Source: Coniochaeta sp. PMI_546
Lineage: Eukaryota > Ascomycota > Sordariomycetes > Coniochaetales > Coniochaetaceae
Length of the DNA: 64,000 nt
NCBI GenBank assembly: GCA_021432605.1
Contig: MU271146.1
Span: 248,001 to 312,000, forward strand
Direction of reading: 5' to 3'
The notes under the pieces are model-generated. The model was not told the DNA's origin and searched no databases. It saw only the letters and a program-made list of their open reading frames with translations. The translations under genes were made by a program, and so were the position numbers. Positions within the stretch are counted from its first letter, which is position 1; the number at the start of each line of letters is the position of its first letter. Below are positions 33,367-45,882 of the stretch, piece after piece.

Positions 33367-35390
33367 TCACGCCTTGACCTCCTCCTTGGCCGGCAGCTCG
33401 GCCTCTGTCTCCCACTCCCGCGTCGCCTTGTCCGCTTCTCCATGTGCGCTCTTCTCGTCCCCAACAGTGCTGATCTGCTCGTTCCTCTCCGAAGCAAGCG
33501 TCCTAGCCTCCTCGACATCCGTCTTGTTCCCGTCCTCCCCGTCCTTGTCCTTGGCCTTGCCCTCCTCTGCCTTGGCAGCAGCATCCCCGCCCTTCTTGGG
33601 CGCGTTCTTCTTCACGCTCCGCCACTCCAGGCTCAGCGAGCCGAAGATGACCAACGTCGCCATGATCAGGCCCACCTGGAACACCTTCCTCAGACTCTCG
33701 TTGTACCCGTACAGCACCGGGTCTCTCAGGCTGGGGGGCAGGCTCTGGATCAGGGTCGTGGCGCCGGTGGACTGCAGCAGCGAAGGGTCGAATCCCGGCA
33801 GCGGCGACAGACGCTCGATCAGCTCTGAGTTGAGCACATTCTGCCCCACCGAGGTGAAGATGGCACCGCCCAGCAACTGGCTGAAGAACATCAGACTCGT
33901 GCCGACGGGGACGTCGCGGTTGTGCAGGACCGTCTGGGCCGCCAGGTTGGGAGCCTGGAAGGTGCAGCCCAGCCCGATGCCGTATACGACCTGGTATCCG
34001 ATCCACTGTCCGGAACCGCTGTCGACCTGCAGCGTCGTCAACAGCCCGCAGCCCACGGCCAGGATGCAGTTGCCGAAGATCATGGGCGGGGTGTAGTACC
34101 CGACCTTCGAGACCAGGATACCAGTGACGATGGAGGCGAACACCATGGGCAGCAGCATGGGCAGGAGTCTGATACCGCTGTCGACGGCGTTGACGCCCTT
34201 GATGGCCTGGAACCAGATGGGCAGGAAGTAGACGAAGATCATCATCTGCGCGCCGATGCAGAGCGTGGCCCAGGCGCCGGCCATGATGCTGCGCTGCTTG
34301 AAGATGCGCGGCGGCACGGTGGCAGTGTCGGGCTTGTAGATCTGGACCACTACAAACGTGATGAGGAGGACGCCGGCTAGGACCAGGAGGGCGATGATGC
34401 GGCCTTCGTTCCACTGTGTTGTTGTTGTTGTCAGCAAAATGCACATCTCATGACATTCAAGAACACAAGGAGGGAAAAAAAGAGAGTAGAGGGGGGAAAA
34501 CAACTTACCGGATACTTCGAGCCTCCCCACTGCAACGCCAGCAACAAGCACACAACTCCCGGGAGGAACACGGCCGTGCCGATAGCATCAAGCTGAGCCA
34601 GCTTGCTGCGCAGCGACCTCTTCGTCTCCTCCCGCTCAGGGATATCCAACAGGAAGATCAGCAGCGCAATGGCAACGCCGCCGAACGGCAGGTTGATGTA
34701 GAAGCACCAGCGCCACGTAACCCTGGACGTGAAGGCGCCGCCCAGCAGCGGGCCGACGACGGACGAGATGCCGAAGATGGCGCCGAACATGCCCTGGTAC
34801 AGCGGCCGCTTGTGCAGCGGCACCGAGTAGATGAGGATGACGATGGCGCCGGACATGATGCCCGCCGACCCCAGGCCGGCCACGGCCCTGCCGACGATGA
34901 AGGCGACCGAGTTGGGCGCGGCGCCGCATATGGCGGAGCCGACCTCGAAGAGGGCGATGGCCGTCACGAAGACGATCTTGATGCTGAAGAAGGTGTACAC
35001 CTTGCCGTACATGAGCTGGAAGGCCGAGTTGCTCAGCAGGTACGCGCTGCCGTACCAGCCAATGTCGGTGACGGAGTGGAAGTCGTCCGTGATCTGCGGT
35101 ATGGCCGTGGAGATGATGAGTCGGTCCAGCGACACGAGGAACATGCTGACGAAGATGGAGGCGAGGAGGAAGGCGAGCTTGAAGCCCGACGGGTAGACGA
35201 TGTCCTCCGTCGCCGTCGTCCTGACCTGCGCTAGGTTTTCTGGCTGCTCCTCGTCGTCTTGCACGGCTCTCTCCTTCTCCGTGCGGACTGCATCCTGGGT
35301 TATCGTGCGCTCGCTTGGGGCTGGCTGCATGTCTGCGTTGCCTGCTGCGCCGGCTAGGTCATCTTTCTTTCCTTTCCTTTTGAAGAACAT
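33367..35390 (-). CDS. MFS transporter, DHA2 drug:H+ antiporter type (14 TM)
   Basis: Exons 35390-34509 and 34413-33367 give 642 residues. After a ~70-residue acidic cytosolic N-terminus come membrane helices starting [20 protein letters not shown]. That first helix ends in the typical DHA motif [53 protein letters not shown] and the antiporter motif C-like [20 protein letters not shown] are present, the last being diagnostic of 14-spanner exporters. The intron lies in a loop after LQWGGSKYP. The C-terminus is a long Lys/Glu-rich tail. The family exports toxic compounds, azoles or metabolites at the plasma membrane; the substrate cannot be told. No biosynthetic genes are adjacent, although a Zn2Cys6 regulator lies 1.9 kb away on the same strand. 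Confidence 0.92.
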
Positions 35391-37320
35391 GGCTTATTTG
35401 TTCTTTCTGCCAGTCCGATGTATAAGGACTGCTGGGTATTAAGTGTGCGTATGAATATAGTAAGGTAAGGTAGGGAATAGGCGGCGTGGTCACCGTGTAA
35501 GTCGACCAATATATCTTGGCGGAGATGAAGCTTAGGTTAAGAAGTGAAAGTAAGATGGGACGAGCGAGAGACCAGAAGATGAGTATTGAAGCCAAGTATA
35601 AATGGAATATTAGATGGTATTGAGGATGAGACGAATACTAGAGAAAAGGAGGCTCTCGCCGTCGACAGTGGTGTCTTGTTTTTTTTCCCTTTGATTTATA
35701 TCTTTACGTATTGAATGTCACATTGGGATGGCCCACCTCCCACCTCCCACCACTACCAGCTAAAAGGTACCTTGTCGCACTAGGGTAATATTATTGCTAT
35801 GTACACACTACACTTCCTTGGCCTCGTTCCCTAAACGAAACAGCAGCACCACAGTAGATGCCCGGATTTTAACTGGCTCCGGCAGGAGTTAAGCTTGTTA
35901 CCGCTGGGTTGGGGTCCTAAACTCACTGACCCTAGTTAGAATTCGATGGCAATCCATCGCACCGGAGTTCTTGGCGACCCCGATCGAATCAGATAGACGC
36001 TGTGGCCGGACGATAGGGACCTCCGACCACCGACTTTGAGGGCATCCGGGCCCGTGGAATGCTGACTTAGCCTGGTTTTTGGTCGCCCATTCTCCATCTC
36101 GGAACCGAATGCGATTGAACGAGCTATGCAAATCGAGGATCGCTGTCGCATCGAGGTCCGAGACCTGGACCGTCCGACCGTCCGTGGCCCTAACGTGCTT
36201 TGCGTCAAGAAGGAATTGCCAGCTCGGACAGTCGTGCCCGAGACAACTTGACATGGGTGAGAATGTGACTGTCCGCGAAAATCTTAATTGACCGAACAAA
36301 ACTCATTTCCCTCCAATCTCCATTAGGAGAGGGCATGTCGTCAGCTGTTGCGTAAGGTAGGTTGGACTCCTGGAGGTGACAACCCCCCAACTGCTCCATC
36401 GCAACGGATAAACCTGCACAGAACTCTAAGTATTGGGTGCCATGGAGCGCCTGGTGCGCCTGGTGGGTGTCCACCACGTCAAATGGGCGTCGAAAGTGTG
36501 AGTCAATCGGTCGTGTGCTCCACGTGTGCTTTTACTGTAACATGACAATGTGCTGGTGTGATACTACAAAGTGTATGACTGGTTCCATGCGGCTGAAGCA
36601 CATCCATCCTTGATGACGACACCATGTCCATGTCCATGCTCGTGGAATATCCCCGTCAATGTATCCGTCAATGTACGGTGACAAGCTCGGGATGCTGTTG
36701 CATTCGAAGCAATGTCGACGTTCTGTTCCGATATTTTCTCTGGAAAATGTCCCGGGTAACCGCCAGGGTAAACCGTGCCACATATTCGACCGGTTTCGAC
36801 CGGCGTCCTCTGCACACTGACAGAAGAAATTTTGCTGCAGGTACAGACCGGTAACCCTTCCAGGAAACCAGGAGCAATCGAGACACAATTTGAATGCAAC
36901 TAGGTGATGGCGCACACTTTCGACGTGCCATGGAAGTTCGGCAAACTTTGAAATTTCTCATCTTTTGCTGGAGTGGAGTGAGCAACTCGTAGAGCCAACA
37001 AACAGCACTACCGTTGCGCCGTGTTGACTCCCGCCAAAGTAATATCAGACACATGTTATACATCCAACCATGACCGCCTTCTAGGTCTATGTCGTATCCC
37101 GTGCTATCCAGACTGGAGCAACGAATCGCCGTCGCAGCCAGTGCGGCTTGGGTTGCTCTTACAGGTAGTTCCTCGTCGTGTCGTGTTGTAGGCCTGGAGT
37201 GAGGATGTCTATACAATAACCGTGCCAATGCGCCTAGTTGGCGGTTAACTTCCCCGTTCAAGGGGCCGAGAGGAGAAGAGGCGCAAGTCTAATAAAAAGC
37301 CCCCTTGTTGCATTCCCTCT
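35391..37320. other. Intergenic region of 1.9 kb
   Basis: The part near 35400-35700 should be the MFS promoter. A 118-codon minus-strand frame (36254-35898) is listed separately as a doubtful gene. Other open frames, including one of 197 codons at 37261-36668, lack any motif and are probably chance. Confidence 0.4.
35898..36254 (-). CDS. Doubtful small ORF, unknown
   Basis: This is a 118-codon frame from an ATG at 36254 to a stop at 35898 (opening MSSCLGHDCPSWQF). Its residues are mixed and charged and include DLDATAILDLHSSFNRIRF, and third codon positions lean towards G/C, so it reads somewhat like protein. It has no known motif, no membrane segment and no clear promoter. It may be an orphan gene, a relic of one exon, or chance. 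Confidence 0.2.
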   Translation of the reverse strand: MSSCLGHDCPSWQFLLDAKHVRATDGRTVQVSDLDATAILDLHSSFNRIRFRDGEWATKNQAKSAFHGPGCPQSRWSEVPIVRPQRLSDSIGVAKNSGAMDCHRILTRVSEFRTPTQR

Positions 37321-39744
37321 TCACCATCCGGAGGGATTCATCCCGTAGTAGGGAGGCGGCAAATCGCCCTGCACACCGACAGGCAGCCCGGCAAACATAT
37401 CCCAGTCTGATGAAGAGACGTCAAGAAAACCTCCCAGAAACTGATCGAAGGACGGATCAGATCCGTCCAGCTGAGGCCGGCTCATAAAGTTCGGACCCGT
37501 CCGGACGGGTGCAGTCGGCTCGGATTTGACATCCTCGCACGGCATGATGCTCCGTAGCCTTTCAATACAGGGCGGCGTCGTAGGCATGTGCCCTGTTTTC
37601 CTGGTTATCATTTCCTCCCTTTTGCTCCATGCCCTCAAAATGAAGCGTGCGAGCATGAAGTAGGTCTTGTTATTCGACGTGTCGTAGAGCTCCGGATGGA
37701 AGTAATAGACCACTTCCACCTGCTTCCAAGCTCTGTCCACAAGGTTGCCGTCGAGCCGGTGACAGAGTTGCCCGGCAAGGTAGATGAAGACATCCAGCTG
37801 GAAGTGGAGCAGCGCATGCCATAGAAACCCTTTGTCTTGGGATGCATAGCAGTTCTCCTGCTCGTGCTCCATGGCGCAGATGGCGAGCTTGAAGGCATTG
37901 TCGTTTGAGTCGAGGATCTCGGATCCCCATTCGGGCTGGTCCTTCGCCGAAGTCGCAAAAGCGCTGAGCTTCTTGATGATCTGTGCCTTGACCTCGACTG
38001 CCATCTCGTGTACGGGGCCAGCCGTGGGGTCGCAGTACTTGTTCAACATATCCAGCATATCCTGGCCGAGTCGCGCGATCACGGTCCGGAATTCGTTGAG
38101 CTGGGGATTCGCTGTCGACGGTGCGCCGGACCACTCTGCCAGCATGAGCATAATCTCAAGACCGGGTGTCTCCACCAGAAACCTGGCAACCTTGTTGGTT
38201 ATCATGACGAAGATCATCTCCGTCGGTCCGTCGCGATCCTGGAATGGCTCGGTAGCCGAGGGAAACATGTCGACGTCGTTGAGATTCTTTGGTTCTTTGG
38301 TGTCCCATATGCGCGGAAGCAACGAGTGATTGAGGCCCGTCATCATGGCGTATTTTGCGTCCAGCATGATAACCTGCCACCAGAGCCGTCGCCTCATCTC
38401 GCACTCGAATGGGCCGAGGCCGAGCATCTCACCATCACGGTGTAAGCCCATCTTCTGCGCTATGCGAATCACTACGCCGTTGAGGATCCACGCAGCATGG
38501 CGATTGTATCGACCTTGTAATGAGATCTGCGTCTTTGTGTTAACATTATTAATCAACTCGTTGCCCGGGTACCAGAGGAGTCTCGCTGCCTTCTTCACAT
38601 ACCAAGTAGATAACTAATGCCTGCAGAGCTGTCATGTCATGCGACTTCAGGAAGTTCAAGCGGATCAGGGCCATGCGTACGCCACCGGAGAAGCGTTGCA
38701 AGGCGCTGTCTCTAGAGTAGCCCAAAAGAGCCTGGCACTCGTCTGGAGACATTGCCACAGCGGCCATCAGCCAGATGGAAAATAAGAGGGCCTCGATGTT
38801 CTTTGGGAGGTTTGAGCACCCCGATGTAGCCTCGGCAACGTATGGCTGCAACGTCGGGACGTGAATGATTTTGGTTAGAGGGTTCACCCGGTCAAGATAG
38901 ATCTGCCAGAGCCGGAACACGTGTCCGGCGTCCGGCCAGAGGTCCACCGGGCTGATACTCGACGGAGTGTCGGCACCAAGCACCAGCTCCGAGTTGTCGT
39001 CTGGCGTCATGGTGTCTGGCGTGTTCTCGTCATTTTCATCCGCATTAACAATCTCGCGCATAGCTCGAAGCTGCAGTATCCGGCATCAGTTCATAATCTG
39101 GCACGAATGTTGGACGGAATCGAGACGTACCTCGTCGTATATGGTGCCCAGAATTATGCTGTCCATAAACCTCGTGCCTCCGTCCTCCTTCACTAGCCTG
39201 CCATGGTGGCTAAGCTCCTGGTACAGCTGGCGGGTCTGGGCGCTTGAGTTGGAACTACGGCTGCCGGGACCATGTCGGACGGCCCCATTCGCCGTCCCCC
39301 AATCGACTTGATCTTCAAGACTCCCAGCACGAGCTGTGCTACTCCGACTGGGTATCGCGAACGTTGACGTAGGGCTCTCTTCCTTCTCGACCGAATCCTC
39401 CTTCTTGGCTCCGGCCTCGGTGTACTCCTTGAGCAACTCCTCGCACCGAGCCAGCCGTTCCTGTAGGTCCTGATTTGGCCGCCGTCTCTTGCGGGCCGGC
39501 GCAGGCGTACTGGGCGTACATTTGATGTTTGCCTGGTCTGCAGGTCAATCTTCACGTCTCACATAGGCAAAGGACTGGGGATTGTGGTTGAGGCATGGTT
39601 TACTTTGGTACAGTTAGAGCAAGGGAACTGCCTGTCGCACTTTATTTTCCTGTGCTGGCAGAGAACACATGCCAGTATGCGTACTGGCTTGTTCGAGACA
39701 GAGGGAGCAGAAGACTGGGTTGGAGATGCTTGAGATGACGACAT
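37321..39744 (-). CDS. Zn2Cys6 transcription factor with fungal-specific middle homology region
   Basis: Exons 39744-39604, 39532-39131, 39070-38603 and 38526-37321 give 738 residues. The binuclear zinc cluster spans intron 1: [20 protein letters not shown] is followed, after splicing, by TKANIKCTP, completing all six cysteines. A basic linker ([15 protein letters not shown]) and a short coiled coil for dimerisation follow (residues ~60-85). The fungal_trans domain occupies about residues 210-520 ([40 protein letters not shown]). The C-terminal ~100 residues are Pro/Asp-rich and could activate transcription. It binds CGG-type sites as a nuclear regulator; the targets are unknown. The DHA2 transporter downstream on the same strand is a possible but unsupported target. 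Confidence 0.92.
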
Positions 39745-41571
39745 GGCCTGTGGTATTTACAAACGGCCACTCGCCAGGAGCGCCTTGACCGCGGGCGTGG
39801 TCGCAGGGAGTCGTTTCTGGGCGGGATAACGGGTCAATGTATACTACAAAAAAAGTATACTTGGGGGAGGCGAGTAGGGCTTCCAGACAGCGACTGTCCG
39901 TGTTCGTGGAAAAGTAAATCCAGCGGCCGGAAGAAGCGGATATGCGCGCAACAGCACGGTAAGGGCGATGGTCAAGGGATATTAAAGTAAAGAGATACAG
40001 CTGATGCGAAGCAGGCGGCAGCCAAAGGTGGGATGCGCCCCGAAGGGTTTGAGGTTGGACCTCCACAAGACAAATATGGTTCTGCCTGATATTGCCGGGT
40101 CCGTGTCAGGATATCAGTTTACTATGTGTAAACCTTTTCTAGTCGGATCCATCGAGATACAAAAGGGAAAAAAAGCTGCGTGAGATCGCAAAGATGAAAG
40201 ACACTCAGAAAAGAGGCTGAGGCCCCCGCGGACCCCGCTACGACGCTCCAGTCGACGCACCCGGCCTCTGTACTATCTAGTATGTACCTCTGATGCTGGC
40301 TGTACTTGTGCTTTGTTAGTGCCGTTGGTGGATACGCGTATTCTCCCAGGAGGTACCTTGGCGTCAACTGCCACTGTGGTGCTGTCCATCCACTACTGTC
40401 CGTGGTGGTGCTCCTTGTCCTGAACGGCACTGACAGCGTGCCGTCGATGCGTTAGCAGTCGGGTGGAGCGAGCCACCCAATGTCTACATAGTATTCCTAG
40501 TACTGTACCGTGCCTAGCACACGACAAAGAAATAACCCAATGGGGACATGGACACGAAACTCGCATCCTCCAATCTTGGTAAACGAATGTCTCCGAGAGA
40601 CTTTCTCTTTCGGCTGCATGGTCGACCCCTGACGACGCCCAGCCAGCTGCCTAGCGTGTGGCTGACATGAGGTGAACCATGACCGGCCATGGCTGACAGC
40701 GATTGCGCCGGTTGACTGATGTTGTGCAGACAGACGCAGGGCATCTTCCACAGTACCATAGTAGAGCAAAATACCAGCATTGCCTAGACCAACTTGTAGG
40801 CACTGTACATGTACTACGCGTAAGCAGGTTGCGTCGCTCGGAAACATTTGGACCTTGGTCTCTACTGAGGACATCTGTCTACCTCTGGCATACATGTATA
40901 ATTTGATTATGCAATACAGGCATCCTGGACATCACCATGGAGGCATTACATCGCCCTCTACTTCAAGGTTCCGAGATGGCATCGAGCCTATGCTTTGGTG
41001 ACGATGTTGTGACTGTTGTGTACTATAGAAGATGGTTTTGTGGATTTTGAAGCCCATGACTCAGCTAATCTACACGTATAATATATGCCAGTTGATCAGC
41101 ACACTTCCCTCATGATACGTTGTGTGTGTCCTCTTTCCAATCAGAGGTACGGTGTAAAGGCAAGAATTGGCGGATCTCGTCTGTTTCCCTGCACAGCAGC
41201 TCGGAATTGGCTCCGTGCTGCACAACTTTCCAGTTTCCAGTTTCCAGTTTGTGCAGGGGTTCCACTGAGATATGCAAGCAGTCAGTGGGGGAATTGGGGA
41301 TCTGCAGAAGCTTCCAGCTGGCCAATAAGAACAAGTGCATTTCAGGAGCGCACACTCCCGAAAAAAGTTTTGCCCCATAGTGTACTCGGCTTGCCTCCGT
41401 AGCCGGACCGGAAGCAACAACAATCCTCAACCCGACTTTGAACTTGAATTCGCCGCGTCACAGGCTTGACTTGCAACCGGCGACCGAATATCCCGGCCTC
41501 GACTTGAGCCCCGCTTGCGGCCGCCATGACTGAGTACCTTCAATAGAAAACACTTATAGAATAGAAGCACA
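39745..41571. promoter_or_regulatory. Divergent region between the Zn2Cys6 gene and homoaconitase
   Basis: These 1.8 kb must contain both promoters. A 7-bp tandem repeat occurs at 41227-41250. No gene is recognised; open frames on both strands near 41100-41430 overlap and carry no motif. Confidence 0.45.
41227..41250. repeat. 7-bp microsatellite
   Basis: TTTCCAG is repeated three times and followed by TTT, 320 bp before the homoaconitase start. It is probably a slippage product. Confidence 0.8.
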
Positions 41572-44179
41572 ATGTTCCTCTCGGTAGGTTCGATCCACAA
41601 TCTTCCCTTCTGACGACCAACACTGACACCTTTCAGCGACGGAGCTTGGCCGGGTTGGCCTTAAGGGGGCCTCTCCAATTCGCGACGCGGTGGCCATGTA
41701 CACGCTCGTTCCAGGCTACAGCATATAGCACAACTACTGCGCGACAACAACATGCCTTTCAATCACAGATAGAAAATCTACCCACGAACCCCATATATCC
41801 CTCCTCCAAGCCGGCGATCCAGACTCCTCAGACCTTGACCGAGAAGATCGTCCAGCGATTCTCTGTTGGCCTTGCACCTGGCAAGAAGGTCAAGGCCGGC
41901 GACTATGTCACCTTGTCGCCGGTCAGGATCATGACACACGACAATAGTTGGCCTGTCGCGCTCAAGTTTATGTCCATCGGCGCCACCAAGATCCACGACA
42001 ACAAACAGCTTGTCATGACCCTCGACCATGACATTCTCAACAGGAGCGAAACCAACCTCAAGAAATACCAACAGATAGAAAACTTTGCCCGCCAACATGG
42101 TGTCGACTTTTACCCTGCCGGACGAGGTATGTATCTGTCTACCTGGAGTTCGCCGTGGAGCACCCGCTTTGAACGAGCCTGACACACCCATAGGTATCGG
42201 TCACCAGATCATGGTTGAGGAAGGCTACGCCTGGCCCGGTACAGTCACTGTCGCCTCCGATTCGCACAGCAACATGTATGGCGCGCTGGGCTGCGTTGGA
42301 ACGCCCATCGTGCGAACCGACGCCGCTGCTATATGGGCGACCGGGAGAACTTGGTGGCAGATCCCACCGATAGCCAAGGTTACCTTTACCGGCATCCTCC
42401 CCGCTGGCGTCACCGGCAAGGACGTGATAGTCGCTCTCTGTGGACTTTTCAACAAAGACGATGTCCTCAACCACGCCATCGAATTCACGGGTTCCGAACA
42501 AACCATGCGGAGTATCCCTGTCGACCACCGGTTAACCATCGCGAACATGACGACCGAGTGGGGAGCTCTCACTGGTCTCTTCCCTGTCGACTCAGTCCTC
42601 CAACAATGGCTTCGAGCCAAGGCGACGACCTCAGCGATGCTGAATCCAGAGCTCGGGGCCAAGGGCAGGTTCACCCACGAAAAGATCGACGAACTCGTCC
42701 AAAACCCGCTCGCTGCTGATCCTGGCGCAACTTACGCCAAGTCACTTTATCTGAATCTCTCCACACTTTCTCCCTTCGTCGCTGGACCTAACTCAGTGAA
42801 GGTTGCAACGCCCCTAAACAAGTTAGAAAAGCAGAATATCAAGGTGGACAAGGCATATCTCGTTTCCTGCACCAACAGTCGCGCATCAGATATCGCCGCC
42901 GCCGCTCAGGTCTTCAGGGACGCGGCGAAAGGTGGCGTGGTGCCCAAGATAGCTCCCGGAGTGAAGTTCTATATCGCAGCTGCATCGCTCTTGGAGCAGC
43001 AAGCTGCCGAGCAAGCAGGCGACTGGCAGGTTCTTCTCGAGGCCGGCGCACAGCCACTTCCCTCGGGCTGCGGCCCATGCATAGGACTCGGAACAGGTCT
43101 CCTGGAGCCTGGCGAAGTCGGCATCAGTGCTTCCAACAGGAATTTCCCCGGGCGCATGGGCGCGAGGGACGCCCAGGCGTACCTGGCCAGTCCCGAAGTC
43201 GTCGCTGCCAGTGCGCTGCAGGGCAGGATCGCCGGGCCAGGGTGGTATGAGAAGCCCGAGGGTGTCGAGAAGGTCATCATCGGCGAGGGCAACGGTGATG
43301 CGGTGCAGGACAAGGCTATCAGTATCGAAGAGGCGCTGGATAAGATCATAGCGCAGGCGGAGAGCTTGATTGCTGATGCTGAGAAGAGCGGCGTGTCGGA
43401 GGAGCAGCAAGCGGCGGCAGCTGCCCCTGCCGAAGACGGAGAAGAGTCTCTCACAGACGTCTTACCAGGCTTTCCCGAGAAGGTCGAAGGCGAGATTGTA
43501 TTTTGCGATGAGGATAATGTATCGACCGACGGTATCTACCCGGGCAAATGTAAGTGTATCCTGCCTTGTGCTTGCTCGCTCCTGTTCGTGTCAAGGCTTC
43601 CGCAGGAGGAAAGCTAACTCGAGGATATAGACACCTACCAAGACAACGTGCCCGTCGAGAAGATGGCCGAGGTGTGCATGGAGAACTACGATCCCTCCTT
43701 CGGCACCGTGGCGCGAGAGGGCGACATCCTGGTGTCGGGCTTCAACTTCGGGTGCGGAAGCTCGAGGGAGCAGGCCGCGACGGCGATCCTGGCCCGCAAG
43801 ATCCCGCTCGTGGTGGCCGGCAGCTTCGGTAACATCTTCAGCCGGAACAGGTACGTCAAATTCTTGTTCTCCCACCCATATGCCAGAACCTTACGTGGTG
43901 TGCTAACTTCGGTCCGAAAGCATCAACAACGCCCTAATGACCTTGGAGACACCTAAGCTGGTAGAAAGGCTGAGAAAGACATTTGGAAAGGATAAGAAGC
44001 TCACGCGGAGGACGGGGTGGAAGCTTGTGTGGGATGTGCGGAGGAGCAAGGTCACCGTGACGGAAGGCGAGGGCGGCGAAACCTGGAGCCAGAAGGTGGG
44101 CGAGTTGCCGCCTAATGTGCAGGAGATCATAGCGCGCGGCGGTCTGGAGAAATGGGTAAAGAGCCAGATCGGGGCATGA
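41572..44179 (+). CDS. lys4: Homoaconitase, mitochondrial (lysine biosynthesis)
   Basis: Exons 41572-41583 (only 12 nt), 41637-42126, 42194-43549, 43631-43850 and 43921-44179 give 778 residues. A mitochondrial presequence of about 45 residues ([29 protein letters not shown]) precedes the mature protein. Aconitase-family blocks are intact: [40 protein letters not shown], the iron-sulfur cysteines in [12 protein letters not shown] and [12 protein letters not shown], and in the swivel domain [20 protein letters not shown]. The enzyme converts homoaconitate to homoisocitrate in the fungal alpha-aminoadipate pathway. Similarity to the LYS4 branch and the ~780-residue length distinguish it from aconitase. 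It converges with MOD5, 133 bp between stops. Confidence 0.96.
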
Positions 44180-44312
44180 AAGCCGGAGATTAGAGAAAAA
44201 TGATGTATTAGACAGCAGATCCCGTGGCTTGTATATATCAGGGTTGGCATGTTTGCATATGTGGAATTCAAAAGTCGGGATTTTCTGTCTTGCAAGCTCG
44301 CCAGCGATTTAT

Positions 44313-45882
44313 TTATTTATTTTCATCCGCCATAAAGTCTAAACCTGAGTACTCCGGCGAGCTAGGTGGATCTTGATCAACGACCTCCAGTGCGGTAGGT
44401 TTTGGATGTGTAATAAGGGCGGTCCGCTTGGCGTGGCGGACGGCCCTCTGGTGCGGTCTGCCCTTGATATGCTTCTGCCATGCCTCCTCAGTCACCGTTG
44501 TTGTTTTGCAGAGGTCACAGGTCTTTTGAGACCGCGTCTCCTCTTTGATGCTGTCTTCTAGTCTTGAGGCGAGGACGTCTCTTGCTGTCTCGCTGAGATC
44601 AGTCGGTGTGGGAAGCTGCTCACCAGCCAGGAACCGCCTCGTGATGTCGACTCCTCGTTCCGAAACATCTTCCCCCCATAGTTCGATATCGCTACTGTCG
44701 AGGAGGAAGAGCCGGTCGAGAGCTTGCGCCTGTCTTATCAACGGCAAGGTCTTGTAGGTGATCCAGCGGACCTGGCCTTTCGCGTATTGTCTCGTGGCTG
44801 TTTTCATGCGCTCCAACGCCAATTGTTTGAGATCCTCTAGTTCCTTGATCTTGTCGGCGCTGCTGCTACCTTCAGAAGCGGCTGTGAGATACGGCTCGAA
44901 TTCCTTGAAGCCAATAGACTGCCAGATTCCTTTCGAGCGGTCGACAGCATGCCCGGATGCACACCTGATTTGTAGGTATTCGTGCATCTCTGATACCTCT
45001 TCCATCAGGCCACCGTCTAGCATCTTGTCCACACGTCTGTTTAGCCGCTCGTTCAGGACCGAAGGGCGGGAGTAGACCCAGAGCATAAGGGCTTGCGAGG
45101 ATGTTTGCGTTTGAGATTGCGTAGAGGTCGCTTTTGCCTGTTCTGCCTGCTGCTTCTGCTCCTCGTATATGTCAGAAGCCCGTCTGCCGGTGGTGAGGTA
45201 GATCTCGAGCGACCGCTGTATCTTTCTCCTGTCATTTGGATGCCACCTATCTGCCATGACCGGGTCCACCTCCCGTAGCTTTCTGAGTATCTCCTCTGTG
45301 CTGGCATTCAGTATGGTAAACACGGACTTGCCGTCTTCAGCTTGTTTGGGGAGGTTGTCGGTTGGAGTGCCATGGTCGCCAACCAAGGTGTTCTCGAAAA
45401 GGAGGCCATTGATGTAATAGTGAGTTCCACCGACGACGATAGGCAACTTGCCCCGGCTGCGGATCTCTCGTATCAGCCGTGTGGCTTCTCGTTTGAAGAG
45501 TCCAACAACCCAGGTCTCATCTTCCAGGCCGATGTTTCCGAGGAGGTGATGAGGAATACCTCTCCGCTCCTCTTCAGAGATCTTGTTGGTAATGATGGGA
45601 AGGCCCTTGTACATTTGCATGGCGTCTGAGTTGATGATCTCACCGTTGAACCTGGCTGCAATATCTACGGCGAGCTATGTATCTCACATGTCGGGTTAGT
45701 GCTGTGTCTTTCCAAGCCTAGAAACTGAAGTCACCTCGTACGTCGGACTTTCCTGTTCCCGTCGAGCCGAAGATCACGACCAGCGGCTCGGCTGGGGGAC
45801 TTCTGGTGGCCATAGCTGCACATGAGCTCACGGTCCGGCGATGTATGAGGGACTGAGATCTGGCGAAGAGAGATAGTCTCAT
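44313..45882 (-). CDS. mod5: tRNA dimethylallyltransferase (isopentenyltransferase), dual start possible
   Basis: Exons 45882-45742 and 45674-44313 give 500 residues. The enzyme adds a dimethylallyl group to A37 of tRNAs reading UNN codons. The P-loop FGSTGTGKSD is at about residues 37-46. Splicing gives GKSDLAVDIAARFNGEIINS, then DAMQMYKGLPIITNK. GGTHYYINGLLFEN and RRKIQRSLEIYLTTGR are further family blocks. A C-terminal C2H2 zinc finger (CDLCKTTTVTEEAWQKHIKG) is typical of eukaryotic Mod5. The first in-frame ATG (45882) adds a basic, Ser-rich leader, MRLSLFARSQSLIHRRTVSS, that looks mitochondrial. A second ATG at 45813 would give a cytosolic/nuclear form, as known for yeast MOD5. It is divergent from SEC61. 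Confidence 0.94.

Noticed and set aside
34416-35234. 272-codon open frame opposite the DHA2 transporter
   Set aside because: It is antisense to a well-supported membrane protein, and its composition is a mirror of the real codons.
36668-37261. 197-codon minus-strand frame
   Set aside because: It has no recognisable domain, overlaps several other random frames, and no splice or promoter signals support it.
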